Made by a program: the position numbers and the translations under genes. This document shows, one piece after another, positions 56,101-63,359 of a stretch of 64,000 nt of DNA. The notes beneath the pieces were generated by a model. The model was not told the origin of the DNA. It searched no databases and saw only the letters and a program-made list of their open reading frames with translations. Position 1 is the stretch's first letter. Every line of letters starts with the position of its first letter. The DNA comes from Arion vulgaris (lineage: Eukaryota; Mollusca; Gastropoda; Stylommatophora; Arionidae): assembly GCA_020796225.1 (NCBI GenBank), contig CM036756.1:61160644-61224643 (forward strand). Direction: 5' to 3'.

Positions 56101-59100
56101 TAAGCTATGAAAAACAAATATAATGAAGACACCTATGGCAAGTAATGCAGATATCACACTGGAATCTAAAATGATAAAAATAACAGAGCAGTTCACCTAT
56201 TTAGATAGCAATTTTGATTGCACAGGAAATGTTAAAAAGAAATTATGATACGAATTGGCAAAGCAACATCAGCTTTTAAAAGTCTAAATAAAATATGGAA
56301 CTGCAAGTTATATAGTATTAAAACTAAATTACGAATTTTCAATTCAAATGTTGTATCAATCCTAACATATGCCAGCGAGAGTTGGAAAATGACTAAAGAT
56401 ATAGAAAGCAAGTTGAATGCATTTGAAAATAGATGTCTGTGAAAAATAATGAATATAAAATGGAACAAATTCAGGAGAAGTGATGAAATCAGAGATATGT
56501 CTGGTCAACCACTAGTGACATCTGTTATAAGAAAGAGAAGATGGAGATATGTTGGGCACACCTTGAGGAGAAATGATCAACGAATATCAAAGCAGGCATT
56601 GAAGTGGGATGCAAAGGGTTCAAGAAAGAGAGGTCGATCTAAGGAGACCCTGAAACAAACTTTGCTGAGAGAGGTAGGAAATATCGGTCTCAGTTCCATG
56701 GAGGAGATTGAGCAAGTTGCCCAGGATAGAGCGATATGGAGAAATTACTTGCAGGCCCTATGTAGCGATAACGACGAGAGGCATTATTATTATTATTTAG
56801 TCAGCCTGTCTGCTCTCTCATTTCCTGATATGTCACAGTGGACCGGTATCCACTGGAGAATAATTTCGTTGTGTCCTGAGAGTTTGTTTAGCTGCAGTGC
56901 CAGCTTTCTCTCTCTATTATCTTGTGGTTCCCTTTGTGTGGCCTGCAGTCACAAAGGAAGACATGTTTGTTGTTTTGTATGTTTCTTTGTTGCAGTATTT
57001 TTGTGGCATTGACAATTGCTTGTTGTTCGGCTTTAAAATATGTTGTGAGTTCTCCGGTTGCCGTCTCGGGGTATAGTGATGGTTTCAGCCCCTCCTTTCC
57101 TCGCTGTCGAGTTCAATGATCTGTCTGTGTATATATGAGCCCACTCAGGTCAGGGGTATGAGGTGTCGATATGTTCTAGTGTCTTTGCTCTCAGGATGGG
57201 ACCTGTTTCTTTAGCCTTTTTGTCTACATCTGAAATTGTTGTTTAATTGTTATAAAAGCAGTCAACTTCATCAAATCAAATTTCTTCACGATTACTTCCC
57301 AAAAACTTGCTGACCAAATTAAGCAGATTTTACACGCCTACTGATGCAATATAGAAGTTATATGGTTATCAAAGAGCAAATATCTGCATTATTTTGTTAC
57401 ACTTTGGGACAGTATTGTATAATTTTTTAATGACAAACAGCTTGAACAACAGATCATTGTTGCTGTTTACTTCTGAAGTCGGAGAAGGCATGCCTGTACG
57501 CGGGGACACTGATAATAAAGGAAGCAGGACTTCCCGCAAAAATCAGTCAGAAGTGCTTCTTATAGCTTATCAACCAAGTTAACCACTCTTTGTGACCTAT
57601 ATGGTTTGCGTCGAGAACGTTTGTTGCACCTCTGTTAGGCCCCTGCGACATGTAGGGCAGGCACATCTGAATTTCAGTCAAAGTGTATGCATGTTATCTA
57701 ATATGTAACAAGGCGCAAATTTGCAAAATATAGATGAGACTGCAGCAAAACTATTTGATTGGCGAAACACGTAATCACAAAGTACTGTAGTTTTACAAAT
57801 TACAAAAACAATGACAATATACAGCAACATTTCGACCAACAAGGTCTTTATCAACAACGAACAGAAGTGACGAATTTAAAAAAAAAAACATATGGACGAC
57901 AACATACGGAGACATTCAAACTCTTCTAATGAAAATCTGGGAATAAAAAGGAATAACGAAATAAATGTAACACAAAAACACACATAAAAACTAGAAATAG
58001 ATAAAAAAACAATAAAGTAAATATATAACATGCAACATATAGATTACAAGGCATGAGAAGAGAAAGTACTAAGAAGTACACTTCGTAGAAACGTTTGAAT
58101 GTCTCCGTATGTTGTCGTCCATATGTTTTGGTCTTTTTATTCGTCACTCCTGTTGTTGCTTGATAAAGGCCTTGTTGGTTGAAACGTTGCTGTATATTGT
58201 CGCAAATTTGTACCGACTTTTAAATGTAAGATTTTACAAACAGAAAAACTGTACTTTAAAGTACCATATCTGGAGTTATACTGCAGCATGGTATCATACC
58301 TGACCGGTCACAGGGAGGCTGTTAGAGCTGACTCACTCCACCTTTTCTGCACTGGTTACACAGTTCAGGCAGTAGGGTTAGTAAATCTGGAAATTTTCTG
58401 GACTAAAGGGCTGATCTTGCATTGGTCAATAGTACCACAGGTTGTAAACCAAGATTAGTGTTCCCCAGTTGTCACCTGGATTGTCTGTATTTCTGCAACA
58501 TAGTTATGCCAGAATTTCACTGCTGGAACTCAGATTGTAGCCCTAGCGTTGTTTGAGTATTCTGCGAACAAACTTGGTCCTCCATTCTTTACTGTGTTTC
58601 GACTCATCCGTGCATACAAAGATCCAGAGATATTGAATTTATTGAGTATTCTTAAATCAGGAGCATTCTTAAATCAGGAAAGTGATATTTGTAATAATGT
58701 TATATTCTTTGTTACCAATGAATATCATATCTCTCCTTCTTCTTCTTCGCTCTTTACGACCAATTTTAATCACTCTTTGTGATATGTTTGATCTTTGCCA
58801 AGAACGTGTATACGTTGCACATTGGTTTGGTAGGCCCCTAAACTTAAACGCATATATTTCTACACGTTTAGGACATGTGCATCCGATTTCAGCCAAACCT
58901 CCTTAGTCGCCTCTTACGACATGCGTGGCAGGTAACAGTGGTTCTATTCTTTACACCCCAAATTTGGGCCGGTAACCACTCGGGCGCTCATATCTCTTAT
59001 TAGCCTATTGCATCAAGAATTTGTTGCAGCAAGATGAAAAAGCAAGACAAACATGTCACAGTGTAACATTGGTTTCAGAGATATAAAGTATAAAGCATTC

Positions 59101-59461
59101 ACAATAATTTGTTCACCTCATACATTTTTAAAAAGCACCTATATAATTTGCAGCTGGAACACTAGTGATAAAACTGATAATGAAAACATCTTTATTTTTA
59201 GTATGTGTAATTATTATTTCTTCCATTGATAGCTATCAACTTAATACTTATTATAATACCTGATACTTCTAACTGCTTCAATGACTGCATGGTTGGTTTA
59301 CTTGTTTCATTCTTGGAATCTACCACCTGTGTTAACTGTGTATACAAAGCTGACACCTGGTTGTCAGCAAGCAGGTTCGTTTTGAGAATTTGGCAGATAT
59401 AAATGTCAGTTTTTCTGCATTGTTGAATAAATGGCCTGTACACTGATAACTGTTTCCACAT
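43979..59461 (-). CDS. PNPO: Pyridox(am)ine 5'-phosphate oxidase, seven-exon gene (complete)
   Basis: PNPO oxidises pyridoxamine or pyridoxine 5'-phosphate to pyridoxal 5'-phosphate using FMN and O2, the last step of vitamin B6 salvage. Exons (minus strand) are 59260-59461, 54405-54561, 52139-52238, 50607-50660, 48140-48268, 46883-46959 and 43979-44144. All introns are GT-AG, phases agree, and the joined frame is 294 codons plus TAG. Family landmarks in order: MRKPYRG (69-75), [21 protein letters not shown] (127-133), [40 protein letters not shown] near the C-terminus, and the end VYERLMP. The phosphate- and substrate-contacting Lys, Tyr, Arg, Ser and RLH residues are kept. Odd points: Gln148 and Val171 sit where the human enzyme has FMN-contacting Arg116 and Gln139, and the protein is longer than the 261-residue human one because of exon 1. 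An in-frame GTG lies upstream, but the ATG at 59459-59461 is the eukaryotic choice. Identity is near certain; the first exon is less so. Confidence 0.95.
44240..44480 (+). mobile_element. SINE family G (tRNA-headed), PNPO intron 6
   Basis: TGTGGCCTAGGGGTTAGTGA and GAGTTCGAATCACGC are A- and B-box matches at tRNA distance, followed by a unique body. It is the only copy I recognised. Confidence 0.72.
44655..45650 (-). mobile_element. LINE group R: RNase H and C-terminus, split by SINE H
   Basis: The minus strand gives [20 protein letters not shown] (end of the RNase H domain), then [38 protein letters not shown] and [16 protein letters not shown]. The upstream part continues after the SINE at 45562-45650. 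It lies in PNPO intron 6. Confidence 0.83.
45273..45549 (-). mobile_element. SINE family H with target-site duplication
   Basis: The tRNA-like head complement contains GGGAGTTGAACCCGG; the body contains TACCCAATTGAGGCTGGGTC and GCATCACACAGGCCGC. TTTCGGTCTAGT at 45261-45272 and 45550-45561 is a perfect 12-bp duplication. Confidence 0.92.
45880..46314 (+). mobile_element. LINE RNase H fragment
   Basis: It encodes [20 protein letters not shown] then [20 protein letters not shown] (RNase H with the His motif) and [30 protein letters not shown]. It continues at 46834 after a family-C SINE. Close to 60530-61460. Confidence 0.87.
46315..46833 (-). mobile_element. SINE family C with intact 98-codon frame
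   Basis: Full-length chimera. GGAGGAGACT at 46305-46314 and 46834-46843 is a perfect 10-bp duplication; it sits inside the LINE RNase H fragment. From ATG at 46635 to a stop near 46339 one frame is open for 98 codons: [45 protein letters not shown] and [20 protein letters not shown]. The last part matches the LINE C-terminal module ILQDCP...LR...WP...KL...AQF by pattern. I do not claim that it is expressed. Confidence 0.9.
46883..46959 (-). CDS. PNPO: PNPO exon 6: helical linker
   Basis: This is 77 bp between acceptor TTTGCAG and donor GTAAAT. It encodes [20 protein letters not shown] and then PKPDY, with the Trp240 codon split TG|G. It matches the PNPO helix and the Pro-rich turn that leads into WGG. 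Confidence 0.92.
47285..47690 (+). mobile_element. LINE C-terminal fragment, PNPO intron 5
   Basis: Reads [37 protein letters not shown] and ISGKKVRG, same family as 4335-4826. Confidence 0.78.
47775..48022 (-). mobile_element. SINE family B, PNPO intron 5
   Basis: Reverse copy (CCATATCGACCACTTGTTAA, CTACAAGTAGGCTAGC, TTTTTATTTACTAGGGTAGC, head complement GCGGGCCTCGGCACCACATG). It ends about 120 bp from PNPO exon 5. Confidence 0.9.
48140..48268 (-). CDS. PNPO: PNPO exon 5: substrate-phosphate segment
   Basis: This is 43 codons between acceptor TTGACAG and donor GTAAGG. It encodes [27 protein letters not shown] and [12 protein letters not shown]. Tyr, Arg and Ser equivalent to human Tyr157, Arg161 and Ser165, and the Gln-Ser pair equivalent to 174-175, are all present. 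Confidence 0.95.
48387..48655 (-). mobile_element. SINE family H, PNPO intron 4
   Basis: ATATGGGGTAATACAGTGTT, CAATTGAGCCTGGG and AAGCGAGTTCACTAACAACT match the copy at 45273. The head is more eroded. Confidence 0.8.
48805..48970 (-). mobile_element. SINE family D, 3' part
   Basis: GCTATGAATTCAGGCATAGT, TTTTGCGTGAACGCCTGCTT and CAGGCGTGCCTTCTCTGACT. Confidence 0.75.
49200..49445 (+). mobile_element. LINE C-terminal fragment, PNPO intron 4
   Basis: [15 protein letters not shown] text and the block AAAACAGAAAACCACAACAC match 47285-47690. Confidence 0.75.
49530..49768 (+). mobile_element. SINE family B, PNPO intron 4
   Basis: Forward copy from GTGTCGTGGCCCGCAAGGGA to CGTTCGAAGAAGAAG, with a few deletions. 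Confidence 0.87.
50035..50497 (-). mobile_element. LINE group R: RNase H end and C-terminus
   Basis: The minus strand gives [17 protein letters not shown] (RNase H His motif), then [20 protein letters not shown] and [20 protein letters not shown] with LWTETT-like continuation. Several stops. It lies close to PNPO exon 4. Confidence 0.82.
50498..50565 (+). mobile_element. SINE family F head
   Basis: GGTCCCTACGACTAAGTGGT, CCTTGCGTCACAAGGTTCGA: A and B boxes of the family-F head, without its body. It abuts the LINE fragment, about 40 bp from PNPO exon 4. Confidence 0.65.
50607..50660 (-). CDS. PNPO: PNPO exon 4: dimer-core strand
   Basis: This is a 54-bp, phase 0-0 micro-exon between acceptor ATGCAG and donor GTAAGT. 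It encodes [18 protein letters not shown] (residues 154-171). FYWEPL is the strongly conserved PNPO strand. The last residue, Val171, sits where human PNPO has Gln139, an FMN contact. Confidence 0.93.
50793..51030 (+). mobile_element. SINE family A with target-site duplication, PNPO intron 3
   Basis: ACTGTACATGT at 50782-50792 and 51031-51041 is a perfect 11-bp duplication. The head is eroded at the 5' end. Confidence 0.9.
51335..51640 (+). mobile_element. LINE 3' fragment, PNPO intron 3
   Basis: [38 protein letters not shown]; same family as 19540-19790. Confidence 0.82.
51728..51975 (-). mobile_element. LINE group R 3' fragment, PNPO intron 3
   Basis: The minus strand encodes [20 protein letters not shown] and neighbours; closely similar to 50055-50260. 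Confidence 0.8.
52058..52107 (+). mobile_element. SINE family B 3' end
   Basis: GTGGTTAACAAGTGGTCGAT and a GAAGAAGAAGAA tail, ending about 30 bp from PNPO exon 3. Confidence 0.7.
52139..52238 (-). CDS. PNPO: PNPO exon 3: FMN phosphate-binding segment
   Basis: The acceptor TTCATTAG precedes GGATGG and the donor is GTATGT. It encodes residues 121-153, [13 protein letters not shown] through [13 protein letters not shown]. Arg127 and Lys132 match human Arg95 and Lys100. The human pair Arg116-Lys117 is Gln148-Lys149 here (codons CAA AAG), a change in an FMN-contacting residue. Confidence 0.94.
52380..53600 (-). mobile_element. LINE: RT core to C-terminus, PNPO intron 2
   Basis: From 53600 downward: [17 protein letters not shown] (RT motif), [20 protein letters not shown] (a changed YADD active site), [20 protein letters not shown], later [20 protein letters not shown] and [14 protein letters not shown]. 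Frame changes and stops throughout. Confidence 0.87.
53678..54089 (+). mobile_element. LINE group R 3' end with target-site duplication
   Basis: It encodes [57 protein letters not shown] and [20 protein letters not shown], then a GAAGAAGAAGAA tail. ATTACACTAAC at 53667-53677 and 54090-54100 is a perfect 11-bp duplication, so this 412-bp piece is a complete, 5'-truncated insertion. Confidence 0.92.
54101..54305 (-). mobile_element. LINE RT fragment (FADD box)
   Basis: The minus strand reads [20 protein letters not shown], the RT catalytic box, then [12 protein letters not shown]. About 100 bp from PNPO exon 2. Confidence 0.8.
54405..54561 (-). CDS. PNPO: PNPO exon 2: start of the conserved domain
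   Basis: The acceptor TTCACAG precedes AGATGCGG; the exon ends TCTAG before the donor GTTGGT, a weak but GT-type site. It encodes residues 68-119 plus part of Arg120: MRKPYRG, an acidic linker, [12 protein letters not shown] and [11 protein letters not shown]. This matches the PNPO N-terminal helix and first strand. Confidence 0.93.
54710..55010 (-). mobile_element. SINE family D, PNPO intron 1
   Basis: TTCTATGAATTCAGGCTCAG, GGCTTGCTTGCCTTATCCCA and a tRNA-like head complement near 54950-54990 (ACTAGAGCAGTGTGTTATTG). Nearly full length. Confidence 0.8.
55511..55766 (-). mobile_element. SINE family A inside LINE group R
   Basis: GTTGTGTGCT at 55501-55510 and 55767-55776 is a perfect 10-bp duplication. 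Confidence 0.93.
55936..56796 (+). mobile_element. LINE group S, 5'-truncated insertion
   Basis: It encodes [20 protein letters not shown] (RT box FVDD), [20 protein letters not shown], then the long frame 56449-56790: [50 protein letters not shown], followed by an ATT-rich tail. TTAGTCAGCCTGT at 55923-55935 and 56797-56809 is a perfect 13-bp duplication. Stops at several sites make it dead, but it is the best preserved LINE here. Confidence 0.93.
57468..57700. mobile_element. SINE family D fragment plus eroded SINE tail
   Basis: 57468-57565 (plus) matches family D (TTCTGAAGTCGGAGAAGGCA, AAATCAGTCAGAAGTGC). 57575-57700 looks like a diverged reverse SINE of the A/B type (AACCACTCTTTGTGACCTAT). 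Confidence 0.6.
57731..58212. mobile_element. Foldback element with about 110-bp inverted arms
   Basis: The left arm 57813-57922 (ACAATATACAGCAACATTTC, ACATATGGACGACAACATAC, GGAGACATTCAAAC) is inverted at 58092-58201. The 170-bp loop is A-rich. 24533-24785 is a second, left-only copy. Confidence 0.8.
58735..58987 (-). mobile_element. SINE family A with target-site duplication, PNPO intron 1
   Basis: TCATATCTCT at 58725-58734 and 58988-58997 is a 10-bp duplication. It ends about 270 bp from PNPO exon 1. Confidence 0.93.
59260..59461 (-). CDS. PNPO: PNPO exon 1: N-terminal extension, presequence-like
   Basis: An open stretch of 67 codons plus one base runs from ATG (59459-59461) to the donor CAG|GTATTA. 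It joins exon 2 in phase (G|AG gives Glu68, then MRKPYRG). The first 18 residues hold Lys3, Arg9, Arg16 and Lys17 and no acidic residue, which resembles a mitochondrial presequence. The sequence is not conserved in PNPOs I know, so the exon rests on the open frame, the splice phase and position. Alternative: translation starts at Met69 in exon 2 and this exon is non-coding. Confidence 0.65.
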
Positions 59462-59479
59462 TTTAATCAAAGCTGCCAC

Positions 59480-59880
59480 TACTACACAGTAATACTAATA
59501 TTTCGAAGCAGCGATCTTTTAATAGTAGCAATAGTCACTATACTTAACTATACTATCCCGATTCTACTACTTAGACTTAGACTACTACTATATTACTTAT
59601 ATTATTAATATATATTATATATATTTTTGTATAATAATTATAAGGTTACTACTGGCGTATGATTGATAAATGCATTTTTTCAACACAGGAGAACACTTAA
59701 CCTGAAACAGTTAGGAAAGCCATCACTACTCGTCGTTCGTTTAGACGTAAGAAATAACTATGGCATATGCTGCCAATGATGTTGTAAATGTCGGTGAGGT
59801 TTCCAATGTGATGATACTATAATGCTGACTAGTTAACCTTTAAACCGGATGTTTTCTCTTACATCATTGTGGCATAATGA
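59480..59880. other. PNPO 5' flank
   Basis: AT-rich, with ACTACTACTA-like runs and TATATATTATATATAT near 59610. It probably holds the promoter and 5' leader, but I see no clear TATA or initiator. A splice acceptor-like TGGCAG lies just before the ATG. Confidence 0.35.
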
Positions 59881-59882
59881 AG

Positions 59883-60012
59883 AGATGTGATAGCGTAGTG
59901 GTTAGTGCACTTGCGTCGTATGTGCATGGTGATCCAAGATTCAATACCGACAGTGGGAGTTGAGTTTTTCCAGACCGCAACGGCTCTCAGATCGACCCAG
60001 CCTCACTTGACT
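59883..60012 (+). mobile_element. SINE family H, 5' half
   Basis: TGATAGCGTAGTGGTTAGTG and GATTCAATACCGACAGTGGG give the A and B boxes; the family body follows up to GACCCAGCCTCACTTGA. Confidence 0.78.
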
Positions 60013-60029
60013 TTGATTTATTCCTCTCC

Positions 60030-60205
60030 GCTCCTCGTGGAGCATAGGGTATCAACAGTTGTTCGCCACTTTTCTCGGTCTCTGGCTGTCCTCTTTATGG
60101 TCTCCCAGGACAGTTCAGCACTCTTCAGTTCCTCAAGAAGACTTCGTATCCAGATCTGTTTAGTGCGTCTTCAGCATATCGACTTCCTTGAGGGTTTGGC
60201 TGCTG
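60030..60205 (-). mobile_element. LINE 3' tail
   Basis: Matches 26780-27045 and 22700-22860 (CAGTTCCTCAAGAAGACTTC, GGTCTCCCAGGAC). Confidence 0.7.
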
Positions 60206-60529
60206 CGCATCATCCGTCTCCGGCATGGAGCCCTAGTCCTTCCGAGACTCGAGTTAGTTTTGAACAATTTGTTTTTTGTTTCTGTAACTACGTTCTTTTT
60301 TAAATGGATGGGTAGTTAGCCACGACCGACTCTATTATTTACAGAGGCCGCGAGTTAGCCCATCGCCCAACCTGGAGGACCAGGAGACCACATTTAGTCT
60401 GACCTCTCTCCTTTGTCCTGCCGGTTTGGGTAACCCTGACGACATAGCTCTCCGGGTCATAGAGGCACGCAGCCCCTCAAGCACTACAAGATAATGGCAT
60501 CAATTGGGTACCAGAGAAATTGGTTATTG

Positions 60530-61460
60530 GTTACTAAACTGACATCATTGCACTCCGGGCAGACCCATAGGTGCTCAGTCTCCCCAACAGATATCGAAGA
60601 GTATGCATACTGATGGTTCCTGTGGCTCGCTGATTAAACACACCTCTCACTCTGCCTCTCAGGCATCCAGTTCGACTTGAACAACGGGTAACTCCAAACT
60701 GCTTAAATCGCTTGATCGATTCAACATCGATTTTAGTGTCCTCATCCAACAGAGAGTCGCGAAGAGACCGAAGAATATCCCCTTATCCATCTTCAACTCC
60801 CCAACAATCGATGCTGTTGATGCAAGCCTGTCCGCTCTCTCATTACCGTAAACACCCGCATGCACAGGACAGTATATCCACGTAAGCCGCTGGAGGTTAG
60901 AAACTTCTATAGACGACATCCACTCATATCGAAACCTGCCCTTCTGGATCTTGTAAAGTATCGACTGAGAGTCAGATACAACAACTGCCCCAGTAAATGA
61001 AGTCCCAGAAATCCAATGGAGAGCAGCAGTAACGGCCTCAACCTACATCCTCATACTAGAAGTAGTTGTCCTGTATGCCCCACTTCGCTCTGCAACAACC
61101 CTACCATGCGCATTAGCCAAGAAACCCCAGCCGGATTTCTCACTACGTTGAACCGACCCATCGGTATATACAACAACATCATCATCCCTTGCATTATCTT
61201 CTATCAGCTGCTTAACTGCGAGATCAGCCTTCATGTTGCCCCAAACTCTACATTCTCTTCCAAGAGTAATGATAACGTTGAGATAGTTCATCATGCTACC
61301 ATCTGTTGGGATCCATTCTTCACTTTTTGGTAGAGTCGCAACCGTAGTCACATGGCCAATTGTTCTCTCAGCCTGGGCCATCCACGACATGCCACGCTTG
61401 ATTCTCGTGCCCTTAACATCATTAGTGTTCTTGTGAAGTGGATGTACCAGAGAAATACTG
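60530..61460 (-). mobile_element. LINE RNase H region, most complete copy
   Basis: The minus strand reads MSWMAQAERTIGHVTTVATL, DVVVYTDGSVQRSEKSGWGF (RNase H with its first Asp), then LTWIYCPVHAGVYGNERADR (the His motif and last Asp) and [33 protein letters not shown]. At least two frame changes separate the parts. Confidence 0.9.
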
Positions 61461-61569
61461 ACAAGTAAAGTGAAGTTGACGACATAACCCATCATGTGCC
61501 GATGATCAAAGAAAAATACGGCTATTACACAGGACATATGATGGTATAAGAAAGAGTTACGTTACATTA

Positions 61570-61930
61570 CCTCTTATAACTAATAAATTACAAATATCCA
61601 TCATCTGGTGTCTTCTGAACGCAGAATAGAGGGACCGAGCTGGTATTATATGATCACACATGCGAAGCTTATGGACAGAACGATACCGATTCCATTGAAC
61701 AAAAATGTGAAGAAAATACGCTGGCGTGGGATAGAACACAACCTTAGAAAAACCGAGGGAATGCCTTTTCCTGGAACCCGTAGTGTAAGCCAGAGAAAAA
61801 CCTATAAATACATGAAGAGATTTGGGGGCTGAGATTAACGATATGTAAAAGATTTGCAAAAAAAAAAAAAGATATGAAGACTTTGACATGAGATGGTTGA
61901 GGACCTATGCCTCAGCCGGGTTTCAAAATG
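61570..61930 (+). mobile_element. LINE 3' fragment
   Basis: Translation in shifting frames gives KIRWRGIEHNLRKTEGMPFP and RWLRTYASAGFQNAH; the same tail as 23740-24290. Confidence 0.65.
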
Positions 61931-61934
61931 CACA

Positions 61935-63359
61935 CGGTAGAAGGTTTTTAAAATTATTTTTTGTGAGGCCGCAAAGAAGAATTTCATCTAAAATCTAAAC
62001 TGCTATATTGCAGGAGCTGGTATGCCTATATTTAGGCTCATCAATCAAAATCGAACTGGTACGGTCAGAAGCTGGACGCTGTTGGAGATATTGAGAAGGA
62101 GATCGGAGCACCTATGGACATGTCCGGAGTGCAATGAAGATATTCCAAATTGTAACTGAAGATAGAAGAGAGATTATGACATAATGCGTATGCTTTTTTA
62201 ATACTTGAAAGAGTGGATTGAGAACATAATGTTCTTGCATTGAACGTTTTGTCAAATACCGTCAGGCAATCTGGTTGCAAGTAATGATGGATCAGTTAAT
62301 GAACCTTAACTGGTGTATCATTGAGCTGCCTCTCTCATCCATTAATGCTAGAGTAGTTGAACTACTGTCAGAAGTCGGGTAGAAAATCCAGTTCTTCAAT
62401 GTCTACATGTCTTTGATCACAAGAGCATTTGCGATGTTGAATAATCGACAATAAAGACTACTTACACACTTCTTACTATTGAAAAGATGAAGAAATGAAA
62501 TAAAGTACATCTCGACTTTAGAGGATTTGGTCGTTGTACACGTATATTATTAATTGGCTGGTATTCATTACACATATTGTCCTAAGTCTGATTCGGTCTA
62601 TAAAGTGTGTTCTCCGCCTGACTGCAAATAGAAGAGTTGGGATCGGCTAGTCTGGAAGGGTGAAAATAAGAATTAGTAGCCTGCTAATGACCCATAGATG
62701 ACACTAGCCAACCTCCCTTTCCAGTGGTGTAGACCCAAAACTTTTACCGCGGTTGTTGACTATACATTTCTTTGATTTCATCACCTTTCCTGAATTCGAC
62801 CTATTTGTTAATTATTTTTCGCTGACGTCTATTTTCAAATGCTTTCAACTTAGTTTCTATATCTGTAGTCTTTTCTTTAAACTCTCGCTGATGTCATTTA
62901 GTTTTAAAACTGAATAACTTGGGAGTTCCATTTTTTATTTTAGACTTTTAAAAGCTCAAGTTTCTTTGACAATTCGTTGCATAATTTATTTTACTACCTC
63001 CTGGGTAGTTAAAATATTACCCAAGGGTTTTTTCTGTCTTTTTGTTTAAGTGGTGGATTAAGTCAATGTGACCGAGGCACGCCTGTTTAAACCTAAGACG
63101 GATTTTGTCGTGATTGATGTTCCCTTCCACATGAATTGCAATTCAAGTGATGAACAGTTTTGTATTGGCACTTTAGCGGCGGCCATATGCATTTATGCAG
63201 TGCAGGCTGCTTTTGTGCAGGTATGGCTTTTCATTCTGGAATTTGTTCACACACAGAATACAATTGTTAGCATTTCGTGCGATTTTCGTTAGCACAAGAA
63301 CGGAGCAATTATGATGTGACCCGTTGCAGTGAAGTTGGAGCCGTACATATAAACTATAA
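61935..63359. other. Unassigned stretch
   Basis: No gene or repeat family recognised in about 1.4 kb. A small open frame (63068-63292) has no motif. Confidence 0.4.

Larger units (their letters stand above)
55260..57240 (-). mobile_element. LINE group R, split by SINE A and a second LINE
   Basis: The LINE occupies 55260-55510, 55777-55935 and 56810-57240 on the minus strand. It encodes [16 protein letters not shown] (RNase H), [16 protein letters not shown], and [36 protein letters not shown]. Two dated insertions interrupt it. Confidence 0.85.

Noticed and set aside
56449..57012. A 187-codon host gene
   Set aside because: The first 115 or so codons are the C-terminus of LINE group S and the rest runs into the flanking LINE and its ATT tail.
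59462..59479. GTG at 59477-59479 as the PNPO start
   Set aside because: It is in frame, but GTG is not a normal start in animal nuclear genes. The ATG at 59459-59461 is six codons downstream.
61043..61537. A functional RNase H gene
   Set aside because: The YTDGS motif is clear, but this is one part of a frame-broken LINE whose His motif lies in another frame at 60850.
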